Below are positions 33,989 through 42,091 of a stretch of 64,000 nt of DNA, in pieces. The stretch comes from Chryseobacterium soli. GTDB lineage: Bacteria; Bacteroidota; Bacteroidia; Flavobacteriales; Weeksellaceae. Within the stretch, counting starts at the first letter, position 1; the number at the start of each line of letters is the position of its first letter. The notes beneath the pieces were generated by a model. The model was given only the letters and a program-made list of their open reading frames with translations, had not been told where the DNA came from and did no database searches. The translations under genes were made by a program, and so were the position numbers. Location: the NCBI RefSeq assembly GCF_000737705.1, contig NZ_JPRH01000007.1, forward strand, positions 62,001 to 126,000, in the 5' to 3' direction.

Positions 33989-35550
33989 CAAATCAAAGCT
34001 TTTGGACCTTTATTGCTGAACAGCAGGAAAAATTAGGAACTCAGATTATTCAACATCTTGGGCTTACTTTTTTATCCTTATTGCTGGCGGTTGTGGTCGG
34101 GTTGCCTTTAGGAATCCTCATTGCAAGAAAACAAAAAATATCCAGTTCTGTCCTTGGAATAGCCGGTGTTTTGCAGACCATTCCAAGCATTGCGCTGCTG
34201 GGTTTTATGATACCGGTTTTAGGAATCGGTGCTGCACCTGCCATTGCTGCATTATTGATTTATGCGCTTCTTCCCATCATCCGGAATACCTACACAGGAA
34301 TAAAAGGAGTAGATCCTGCCGTGATTGAAGCGGCAAAAGCAATGGGAATGAACAAAAAGCAGATGCTTTTAAAAGTAGAGCTCCCTTTGGCAATGCCCGT
34401 CATTATTGCCGGCATAAGAACGGCGGCAGTCATCAATGTCGGGGTAGCAACCTTAGCCTCTTTTGTAGCCGCAGGCGGATTAGGAGAATTTATTTTTGGA
34501 GGAATTTCTCTTAATAATACGAATATGATCCTTGCAGGGGCCATTCCCGCAGCATTACTTGCGATTATATTAGATCAGATGATTGCATTATTGCAACGGT
34601 CAGGATATCAGAAATTCCGTAAACTGTGGTATATCGTGCCATTGGTTCTTGTAATCGTAGGAGCAGCGTATTGGCTGACAACACGCTCGGAAGATAAGCT
34701 TAAAGCCGGATTTACCCCTGAATTTATGGGCAGACAGGATGGTGATCTGGGATTACGGTCTGTATATGGACTCAATGCCCATCCCAAGGTTGTGAATGAT
34801 GCCGTAATGTACAAAGCAGCCTATGAAAATAAGCTGGATCTCATCAGCGGATATTCTACGGATGGAAGAATCAAAGCCTTTGACCTATATGTGTTGGAAG
34901 ATGATAAAAAAATCTTTCCTCCCTATTTTGCAGCTCCAATCATTAAAACGAAAACATTACAGAAATTTCCTGATCTTGAAAAAACACTGAACCTGCTAGC
35001 AGGTCAGTTCAGCGATACTGTGATGACAGATCTCAATTACAGAGCCGATTATCTTCATCAGACTCCTGAAAAAATAGCCAAAGACTTCTTACTGAAGACC
35101 AAACTATACAAAATATCCCGTCAGGGAAATGCCGGAACGATACGGATCGGATCAAAGATTTTTGGCGAGCAATATATTCTCACAGAAATTTATAAGATGC
35201 TGATTGAAGGCTATACAGACTATAAAGTAGAAACCAAAACAGGACTGGGAGGTACGAAAATCTGTTTCGATGCTTTACTGAACGACGGCATAGATTTCTA
35301 TCCCGAATATACCGGGACAGGGTTATTAGTCTTGTTGAAACCCACAGAACAAACCATTCATACCGTTACTCAAAGTCCTGAAAAAACCTATCAGTACGTC
35401 AGTGAAGAATTTCAGAAACAGTACGGGATTCAATGGCTGCAGCCACTGGGATTTAATAATTCCTATGCTCTGATGATGCGTAAAAAACAGGCTGAGGAAC
35501 TCCATATCAAAAGTATATCAGACCTTAAAAAATATCTTGATTCAGAATAA
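33985..35550 (+). CDS. ABC permease fused to a permuted substrate-binding domain (EgtU-like)
   Basis: 521 residues. Residues 1-235 are the permease, with the EAA loop VIEAAKAMGMNKKQMLLKVE and a final span at about 214-233. The rest is an OpuBC/OpuCC/EgtUC-type binding domain, but its halves are reversed. Residues 238-376 (FMGRQDGDLGLRSVYG, GYSTDGRIKAFDLYVLEDDK, FPPYFAAPII, MTDLNYRAD, KIAKDFLLKTKL) match the second half of the usual domain. Residues 383-521 (IRIGSKIFGEQYILTEIYKM, YPEYTGTG, LQPLGFNNSYALMMRKKQ, SISDLKK) match the first half and end exactly where the second normally begins. Import of ergothioneine or hercynine is inferred from context. Confidence 0.88.
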   Translation: MTNQSFWTFIAEQQEKLGTQIIQHLGLTFLSLLLAVVVGLPLGILIARKQKISSSVLGIAGVLQTIPSIALLGFMIPVLGIGAAPAIAALLIYALLPIIRNTYTGIKGVDPAVIEAAKAMGMNKKQMLLKVELPLAMPVIIAGIRTAAVINVGVATLASFVAAGGLGEFIFGGISLNNTNMILAGAIPAALLAIILDQMIALLQRSGYQKFRKLWYIVPLVLVIVGAAYWLTTRSEDKLKAGFTPEFMGRQDGDLGLRSVYGLNAHPKVVNDAVMYKAAYENKLDLISGYSTDGRIKAFDLYVLEDDKKIFPPYFAAPIIKTKTLQKFPDLEKTLNLLAGQFSDTVMTDLNYRADYLHQTPEKIAKDFLLKTKLYKISRQGNAGTIRIGSKIFGEQYILTEIYKMLIEGYTDYKVETKTGLGGTKICFDALLNDGIDFYPEYTGTGLLVLLKPTEQTIHTVTQSPEKTYQYVSEEFQKQYGIQWLQPLGFNNSYALMMRKKQAEELHIKSISDLKKYLDSE

Positions 35551-35587
35551 TCAGAAAAATTACTGATTGGAAATTTTCGGAATATAT

Positions 35588-35618
35588 AAAACCTTTAGCA
35601 ATTAAGTAAAGGTTTTTT
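35588..35618 (+). terminator. Intrinsic terminator of egt operon
   Basis: AAACCTTTA at 35588-35596 pairs with TAAAGGTTT after a 9-nt loop and is followed by a T-run. It lies about 40 bp after the permease stop. Confidence 0.75.
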
Positions 35619-35741
35619 TGTTGCTTTGAAATTGAGGTGAAAGATTCCGAAGTTTTAATTTCATGAATAATTATTTCATTAATTTTTCCAATCCTGTAAC
35701 ATTTTTTCGGAATGGGAAACAAATAGCCAAATCAATATCTT

Positions 35742-36242
35742 TTGAAAAAGACAGATCTAGAACTAGAATTTGAAGCCAGACTCAAAGAATACAAACTTGT
35801 AATCTATAAAGTCTGCCGGATGTATAAAAATGATCCCAATGATATTCAGGATTTATATCAGGATATTATCATACAGTTGTGGAAGTCGTATCCCAAATTC
35901 AGAGGCGAAGCAAAATTCAGTACCTGGCTCTACCGGATTGCCATTAATACAGCCCTGGCAAGTTTTACCCGGAAAAAACGGGCTATACAAACCAGCGAAG
36001 TAGAACTGTACAATATCCAAATGCCGTATGAAGAAGATATTGGGCTCAAAGAAGAGCAGCATCAGCAATTACATACCGCTATCCAACAGCTTAATGATGT
36101 TGAAAAATCCATCGTGATCCTGTATCTGGAAGATAAATCTTATGATGCGATGGAAGAAATTTTAGGAATCAGCAATGCTACTCTTCGAGTAAAAATGAAC
36201 AGAATTAAAGACAAATTAAGAACCCTTACCAACAACAAATAA
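35742..36242 (+). CDS. ECF-type RNA polymerase sigma factor
   Basis: 166 residues. Region 2 is seen in YKVCRMYKNDPNDIQDLYQD and KFSTWLYRIAINTALASFTR, region 4 in LNDVEKSIVILYLEDKSYDA and ILGISNATLRVKMNRIKDKL. The frame has no ATG near the start: it opens with TTG at 35742 and a stop lies six codons further up, so TTG is the likely start. One base separates it from the next gene, a membrane protein that probably acts as its anti-sigma or partner. Confidence 0.9.
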   Translation: MKKTDLELEFEARLKEYKLVIYKVCRMYKNDPNDIQDLYQDIIIQLWKSYPKFRGEAKFSTWLYRIAINTALASFTRKKRAIQTSEVELYNIQMPYEEDIGLKEEQHQQLHTAIQQLNDVEKSIVILYLEDKSYDAMEEILGISNATLRVKMNRIKDKLRTLTNNK

Positions 36243-36243
36243 T

Positions 36244-36849
36244 ATGGAATTAGATACCTTGAAAAATAGCTGGAATACCATTTCCGTAGATGTAAACCGG
36301 GATCAGTTCGACATCATTTCTGCCACGAAAAAAGAAATGAAATCTCCCTTAGCCGGCCTGAAGAAAAAAGTACAGAAGCAAATTAAAATGTTACCGATTT
36401 TATTCGCTTTCTTAGTGATTGTAGCCGTTAAAATGCCGGATGCTCAACATCATATTTTGATTTGGATGGGCTTAGTGATCCTGCCTTTGACAACCCTGTA
36501 TTATTATTTTAATCTAAAATTAATAACTGATTTGGAAGAAATGAATGGCTCCGTGAAAGATGATATTCAAAATAAAATAAAAAAACTCATCAGCACCAAT
36601 CGGATCTATCTTATTGTCAACCGGGTAATTTTTGCTCTGTTGATCATAGGAATTGAAGGGTTGATCAGAAATAACAGGTTGGATTTAGTTCCGGGTCTTG
36701 AAACGTTGAAAAATATTGTTTTTCCATTACGGGTCCTGATCTATGCCGGAATTTTCGGACTCCATTATGTGGTGAGCAAGTATACTTTTACGTACTATTT
36801 TGGAAAATACATCAGACAGCTTAAAAACATCCTTGCAGAGATGCAGTAA
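36244..36849 (+). CDS. Membrane protein partnered with ECF sigma factor
   Basis: 201 residues, starting MELDTLKNSWNTISVDVN, a start common in Bacteroidota proteins encoded right behind ECF sigma genes. Two hydrophobic hairpins follow (ILFAFLVIVAVKM with HILIWMGLVILPLTTLYYYF, and LIVNRVIFALLIIGIEGLI with VLIYAGIFGLHYVV). No zinc-binding anti-sigma motif is seen. A role as membrane anti-sigma factor is inferred from position. A terminator follows. Confidence 0.7.
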   Translation: MELDTLKNSWNTISVDVNRDQFDIISATKKEMKSPLAGLKKKVQKQIKMLPILFAFLVIVAVKMPDAQHHILIWMGLVILPLTTLYYYFNLKLITDLEEMNGSVKDDIQNKIKKLISTNRIYLIVNRVIFALLIIGIEGLIRNNRLDLVPGLETLKNIVFPLRVLIYAGIFGLHYVVSKYTFTYYFGKYIRQLKNILAEMQ

Positions 36850-36852
36850 GAT

Positions 36853-36882
36853 AAATTCCTCTTAAAACGGAGGAATTTTTTT
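36853..36882 (+). terminator. Intrinsic terminator of sigma-factor operon
   Basis: AAATTCCTC at 36853-36861 pairs with GAGGAATTT at 36870-36878, followed by a T-run. Confidence 0.85.
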
Positions 36883-37147
36883 ATGGGTATTGGAGTGAAG
36901 TATAAGTAAGAATAGCTGATTAAACAATCAATAAGATTATGTACATGGATTGTCCTTCTGGCGAAGGAGAAACCTCTTTCATAGATTAGATTATTCATTT
37001 CCTTCGTTATATTCAGAATAACAGCAGAATAATGAGGCCATAAAGTCTGGTGTAAATTGTATATTCTTACACCAGTAATTATGCTTTAAAATGCTTTTCT
37101 TTGTTAAAATTTAATTTTAACAATAACTCCTTTTTTGCGAAGCTCAA
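36883..37147. other. Intergenic region before peroxidase
   Basis: No gene seen. AT-rich near the peroxidase start. The promoter was not resolved. Confidence 0.35.
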
Positions 37148-38314
37148 ATGAAGAATATATTAAGCTGGGTTTTGGTTGTATTGATTATGGTATTCCTTCT
37201 GAACAACTGTTTCAGCAGTAAGGTTCAGAAAGATATTACCCAAAAAGCTTCTTTTATCGCCGAACTCAGAAAATTATATGCTTCAGGAGATACTTCAAAA
37301 TGGCCTAAACCATTGGTTGATCCGGAAGCAAAACCTTATTTTTCAGAGATAGGACATTTGCCGGAAGTTCAGTTTCCGGCAGATAATCCATATTCCAGTG
37401 AGAAAGCATTATTAGGAAAAACCCTTTTCTTTGATCCGCGACTTTCAGGTTCCAATCAGATTGCCTGTGCCTCATGCCATGATCCCGAACTGGGCTGGAC
37501 CGATAACAGAGCTTTGTCTTATGGTCATGACAGACAGTTGGGAACAAGAAATTCAATGACGATTCTTAATGCTGCCTATGCCACATCATTATTCTGGGAT
37601 GGGCGTGCCGGCTCGCTGGAAGAACAGTCTCATATGCCGATCCAGGATCAGCGGGAAATGAATGGTCACATTGAAATAGCTGCCGGAAAAATTGCCAAGA
37701 TCAAAGGATATGAAAGTTTATTTGAGAAAGCTTTTGGCAGTAAAACCGTGACCAAAGAGAGAATTGCCCAGGCTATTGCTACTTTTGAACGAACGGTTAA
37801 AAGCCCGCCGACTAAATTTGATGAATTTATAGATGGTAAAATAGATCGTTATTCTGATGATGAGGTAATGGGACTTCATATCTTCCGTACCAAGGCCAAT
37901 TGTATCAGCTGTCATAATTCCGGATATTTTTCCGACAGCCGTTTTGAGAATATAGGAACTTCTTTATTAGGCTCACCACAGGAAGATTTGGGAAGATATC
38001 TTGTAACAAAAAATCCTGAAGACGCCGGGAAATTCCGGGTTCCTAGTTTAAGAGAAGTGACGAAAACAGGACCCTGGATGCATAACGGATCTATGGTTTC
38101 GCTTGCTGAGGTGATACAATTGTATAATAAAGGAAATCCAGAACCCTCTCCATATCGCTCGACGGTTCATGACGGAATTACGCTGACCTCTCATAAATCT
38201 GAGATTGTAAGGCTTTTGGAACTGACAGATGAAGAAATGAGACAGTTAGAGGCATTTCTTGGAACATTATCGACCAAAACCCAAAGACTTATTCCGCCGC
38301 CAATACCGCAATAG
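37148..38314 (+). CDS. Di-haem cytochrome c peroxidase (MauG/CcpA family)
   Basis: 388 residues. The N-terminal hydrophobic segment ends in FLLNNC, so it may be a periplasmic lipoprotein. Two haem sites are present: CASCHD in the first domain and CISCHN in the second. Family blocks ALLGKTLFFDPRLSGSNQIA, RNSMTILNAAYATSLFWDGR and FRVPSLREVTKTGPWMHNGS are well kept. It reduces hydrogen peroxide with electrons from small c-type cytochromes. It stands alone. Confidence 0.92.
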   Translation: MKNILSWVLVVLIMVFLLNNCFSSKVQKDITQKASFIAELRKLYASGDTSKWPKPLVDPEAKPYFSEIGHLPEVQFPADNPYSSEKALLGKTLFFDPRLSGSNQIACASCHDPELGWTDNRALSYGHDRQLGTRNSMTILNAAYATSLFWDGRAGSLEEQSHMPIQDQREMNGHIEIAAGKIAKIKGYESLFEKAFGSKTVTKERIAQAIATFERTVKSPPTKFDEFIDGKIDRYSDDEVMGLHIFRTKANCISCHNSGYFSDSRFENIGTSLLGSPQEDLGRYLVTKNPEDAGKFRVPSLREVTKTGPWMHNGSMVSLAEVIQLYNKGNPEPSPYRSTVHDGITLTSHKSEIVRLLELTDEEMRQLEAFLGTLSTKTQRLIPPPIPQ

Positions 38315-38345
38315 TGAATTTCTTTATTATTGAATATTGAAAGAG

Positions 38346-38606
38346 TTATTGAAAAGTCTCAGGAAGTATTTTTTCAATGATGACCTGCTGGAGTTTATCC
38401 GGTTCGCTGTTAAAAACAGTATGTCCTGATTTTTCAAACCAAAAAAGATCTTTTTTCGGTGCTTTTAACAACTTATAATAATCTTCAACAAGATAATGGG
38501 ATTTTTGCTGATCGCCGTTTCCTTCTATGAAGTAGACCGGGCATTGCAATGCCGATAAGGTTTTGAAAAGATTGTTGGTTACCGCCTTCTTCCACATAGA
38601 GAACAT
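38346..38606 (-). pseudogene. C-terminal remnant of an alpha/beta hydrolase
   Basis: 86 residues. CPVYFIEGNGDQQKSHYLVE carries the catalytic Asp strand and FEKSGHTVFNSEPDKL the catalytic His of an alpha/beta hydrolase (proline-iminopeptidase-like). The oxyanion hole and nucleophile Ser, which need about 200 more residues, are missing. The ATG lies 2 bp after the stop of the sensor kinase, so a deletion probably joined the kinase end to the hydrolase tail. It may still be translated but cannot be an active hydrolase. Confidence 0.7.
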
Positions 38607-38608
38607 TA

Positions 38609-40609
38609 TTAAACAGGAATCGTGAACCAGAATGTACTTCCTTCGCCAATTACACTTTCAGCACCAATCTGGCCTCCATGCTTTCGGATAATCTCTGAAC
38701 AGATATACAGCCCTAAACCAAGCCCTGAATAGGATTTCCCTGAATGATCTACCCGGAAATAACGGTCAAAAAGATTGGGAAGTACCTTGGCATCGATTCC
38801 GTTTCCAAAATCCCGGACAGACACTTTCACATAACCATCCAGCAATTCTGTTGTGATATGGATCTGTTGAGAATGGGGCGCATATTTTACAGCGTTATTC
38901 ACGAAGTTGATCACCACCTGGTCAATTCTGTGTTCATCGGCATACAGTTCCAGATGCTGATCTCCCTGGATGATAAGATCATATTTGCCTTCCATTCTGA
39001 CATGGTTGCAGCTCATAGAAAGCATATCATGAAGGTTAAACGTTGTTTTTTCAAGCTTCAGCTGATCTTCACTCAGTCTGCTCATATTTAAAAGGTCATC
39101 GACAAGGACAACTATTTTTTCTACACTCTTTCCAGATTGTTCAATGAGCCTGATATGGGTTTCTGAAAAAGGTTTGTTTTTCATCCTGTCCAGCAATTGA
39201 AGCGATGCTTTAAGCGAAGTGATCGGAGTTTTCAGTTCATGGCTGGCAATGCTTAAAAAGTCATCTTTACGCTGTTCAAAAAGCTTTTTTTCTGTGATAT
39301 TAGCCGTCATCCCAACCATCCGGTCAGCATTTCCGTTTTCGTCATACCTAGGACGTCCGTGGGCCTCTATCCAATGCAAAGAGCCGTCCCTCCATTTAAT
39401 TGGGTATTCGGTTTTATAAATACCATTTACCTTGATCGCTTCCTGCACCAATCCTCTGACTCTTTCTCTGTGTTCTGGGAATATGGCTTCAAACAGGTCG
39501 GCATATGTGAAATTTTCTTCCGGAGAAAAACCATAGTTACGCTTGAACTGATCGGTGCTCAGCATGATGCCTGTTGCAAGATTTACTTCGGTAGATCCCA
39601 GGCTGCTTGCATCCATTGCAATTTCCAGACGGGTATTGATTTCACGAACGGATTCCCGGGCATTAATCTGATCGGTAACATCAGAGGCTACCACGAGAAT
39701 GGTAGTCGTTTTTCCATCTGTGCCGGAGATGGGCTTATACACAAAATTGATATAACGCTCAGTGAGATTTTCGTCTACCATCAGCTGTACTTTAAGTTCC
39801 TGTCCGTAGAATTCCTTGCCAGTTTCATAAACCTCTTTGAGGATCCCCAAAAAAGGCTGTTTTTCCAATTCAGGAAGCGCTATACGCAGAGGAAGGCCTA
39901 CTACAGAACGGTCTTTACCCCAGATTTCCAATATAGTACCATTCACTACATCTACTGTAAAATCTTCTCCCTTAAGCGATGCCATGGCAACAGGGGAGTG
40001 CTCTACAAGCGATCTGAAACGATTTTCACTTTGAACCAGGGTATCATTGACTTCCTGCAGTTGGTTTTTAAAATAAACGAGTTCTTTATTGACGGCCTCA
40101 AGTTTGGCATTGATGTGTAAAAGCTCTTCGTTGGTTACGATATATTCTTCGTTCAGATCTACAAGATCCTGAGTGAGTTGTTGTTCTGCTTTTGATTTCT
40201 CTTTGACCATTTTTCTGGCTTCCATCCTTTCTGATACTTCAGAAGCGGTATGCAGGATATAAGCCGTTTTATCATTGTCATTACATATTGCTTTGTACTC
40301 AAAATCAAAATAAAAGTGCTGAAGCTCGCCATCAATTTCAATAATGGCAGGATAATCTTTGGCAATATATGTTTCCCCGGATCTCCATACTTCTTTTAAA
40401 ATATCAAGAAAGGGTTGTCCTGAAAGTTCTGGAAGAGCGTTAATGAAATGTTCACCAATAACGTTACGATCTTTCCCCCAAAATTTGAGCATAGCTTCAT
40501 TGGCACTGATAATGGTAATGTCATCACCAGTATATACCGCTGTGGCATTGGGTGACCTGAAAAGTATACTCAATAGCTGTTCAGGAAGGATATAATCTGG
40601 AGAATTCAT
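38609..40609 (-). CDS. Soluble sensor histidine kinase with three PAS domains
   Basis: 666 residues without membrane spans. PAS1 (about 10-130) and PAS2 (about 195-315) resemble each other (SANEAMLKFWGKDRNVIG against NGTILEIWGKDRSVVG), separated by a coiled coil; PAS3 (about 325-445) ends in VGMTANITEKK. The kinase core has FLSIASHELKTPITSLKASL (H457), NFVNNAVKYAP, DFGNGID and LGLGLYICSEIIRKHGG. It is closely like the kinase core at 21439. No receiver gene is beside it. Confidence 0.92.
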   Translation of the reverse strand: MNSPDYILPEQLLSILFRSPNATAVYTGDDITIISANEAMLKFWGKDRNVIGEHFINALPELSGQPFLDILKEVWRSGETYIAKDYPAIIEIDGELQHFYFDFEYKAICNDNDKTAYILHTASEVSERMEARKMVKEKSKAEQQLTQDLVDLNEEYIVTNEELLHINAKLEAVNKELVYFKNQLQEVNDTLVQSENRFRSLVEHSPVAMASLKGEDFTVDVVNGTILEIWGKDRSVVGLPLRIALPELEKQPFLGILKEVYETGKEFYGQELKVQLMVDENLTERYINFVYKPISGTDGKTTTILVVASDVTDQINARESVREINTRLEIAMDASSLGSTEVNLATGIMLSTDQFKRNYGFSPEENFTYADLFEAIFPEHRERVRGLVQEAIKVNGIYKTEYPIKWRDGSLHWIEAHGRPRYDENGNADRMVGMTANITEKKLFEQRKDDFLSIASHELKTPITSLKASLQLLDRMKNKPFSETHIRLIEQSGKSVEKIVVLVDDLLNMSRLSEDQLKLEKTTFNLHDMLSMSCNHVRMEGKYDLIIQGDQHLELYADEHRIDQVVINFVNNAVKYAPHSQQIHITTELLDGYVKVSVRDFGNGIDAKVLPNLFDRYFRVDHSGKSYSGLGLGLYICSEIIRKHGGQIGAESVIGEGSTFWFTIPV

Positions 40610-40810
40610 AATGGATTAAAAAAGTATACAAAGATAATTAATATCCCTCAATGAGCCGGCATAAAAGGGTTTTTTAAACACTTCTTATCGGCAAAAATAA
40701 TGGTGTTTTTTGAGGTTTGAAAACAGATGATATAAGTATCCACAACATCTCATCGGATAGGGTATATCCGATGAAATGATGATTTTTAGTACTGTTTAAT
40801 GATACGAGTT
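40610..40810. other. Intergenic region
   Basis: No gene seen; upstream region of the PAS kinase and downstream region of mreB, both minus-strand. Confidence 0.4.
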
Positions 40811-41848
40811 TTAACTGCTCATCAAAAACCTGAACTTATTGATATTTTTAAGGGCAATACCCGTTCCACGGACTACTGCTCTTAAAGGATCTTCGGCTAC
40901 ACATACAGGCAGTCCTGTTTTTCTGTGTATTCTATCGGCTAAACCATTAAGCAGGGCACCTCCTCCTGCAAGATAGATCCCGGTTTTATAGATATCTGCG
41001 GCAAGTTCCGGTGGAGTAAGAGAAAGGGTTTCCAAAACGGCGTCTTCAATTCTCATGATAGATTTGTCCAGCGCTTTGAAGATTTCTTTATAATTCACCA
41101 TGATTTCTTTTGGCTTACCCGTAATCAGGTCTCTTCCCTGTACAGGAATATCTTCCAAAGGATAATCCAGTTCTTCCAGTGCCGAACCGATCTCTATTTT
41201 TATTCTTTCGGCGGTTCTTTCCCCAACATACAGATTGTAATTCGATCTTAAAAAATAAGCAATATCGTTGGTAAATACATCTCCTGCTATTTTCAGAGAT
41301 TTATCACAAACAATTCCTCCAAGTGCTATTACTGCAATTTCAGTTGTTCCGCCCCCTATATCAATAATCATATTTCCTTCAGGATTCTGAACGTCAATTC
41401 CTGCTCCAATTGCAGCAGCCATCGGTTCATAGATCAGTTTTACCTCCTTGGCATTTACCTTCAGTGCAGAATCTTTTACAGCTCTTTTTTCAACTTCGGT
41501 AATTCCGGAAGGAATACAGATCACAATTCTGAGTGCAGGCTGTATAAACCGACCTCTGATACCTGGAATCTGTTTAATAAATTCCTTAATCATATGCTCA
41601 GAAGCATGAAAGTCTGCAATCACTCCATCTTTTAGCGGACGTATGGTCTTAATATTTTCATGGGTTTTCCCCTGCATAAGCTTGGCTTGTTCACCAACTG
41701 CAATGGGTTTTCCTGTAGTACGGTCAATAGCGACGATAGAGGGTTGATCGATAACGATCTTATTATTATGTATAATTAGTGTATTAGCGGTTCCAAGATC
41801 CATTGCGATCTCTTGGGTAAACATATCAAATAACCCCATCTTTTTCAT
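40811..41848 (-). CDS. mreB: MreB-family rod-shape actin homologue
   Basis: 345 residues from ATG at 41848; a second ATG three codons in (MGLFDMFTQEIAMDLGTANT) is an equally good start. Actin-fold ATP motifs: MDLGTANTLI (phosphate 1), NMIIDIGGGTTEIAV (phosphate 2), GIYLAGGGALLNGLADRI (adenosine). PSIVAIDRTTG, RPLKDGVIADFHASEHMIKE and YEPMAAAIGAG are also typical. No mreC, mreD, pbp2 or rodA is next to it, so this is probably a second copy outside the main cell-shape operon. Confidence 0.9.
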   Translation of the reverse strand: MKKMGLFDMFTQEIAMDLGTANTLIIHNNKIVIDQPSIVAIDRTTGKPIAVGEQAKLMQGKTHENIKTIRPLKDGVIADFHASEHMIKEFIKQIPGIRGRFIQPALRIVICIPSGITEVEKRAVKDSALKVNAKEVKLIYEPMAAAIGAGIDVQNPEGNMIIDIGGGTTEIAVIALGGIVCDKSLKIAGDVFTNDIAYFLRSNYNLYVGERTAERIKIEIGSALEELDYPLEDIPVQGRDLITGKPKEIMVNYKEIFKALDKSIMRIEDAVLETLSLTPPELAADIYKTGIYLAGGGALLNGLADRIHRKTGLPVCVAEDPLRAVVRGTGIALKNINKFRFLMSS

Positions 41849-42091
41849 TCTTTTATTAGATTACAAAAGTATGGTTTTATGTATTGATATAAATGCTGAA
41901 TTACCTTACAATAGAAGTTAAAGTTGTGTTAATTATCCTTGTAAAGTGAACTTTTTCTCTTATAGTTATTGAAAATGTTCCATTTTTGAGTACATAACAC
42001 TCATATTATTAATTCATTACTAATTGTTAAATTGCATACAGATATATCCATAAAACTTATCTACTTTTAGCCCAACAAACCATGAAATACA
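41849..42091. other. Divergent intergenic region
   Basis: AT-rich spacer between mreB (minus) and the serine hydrolase (plus). No gene or clear promoter pair resolved. Confidence 0.4.

Noticed and set aside
39359-40120. 253-codon open frame on the plus strand
   Set aside because: Antisense to the triple-PAS kinase, whose domains are all clear. The frame has no recognisable motif and low-quality composition; it is a shadow.
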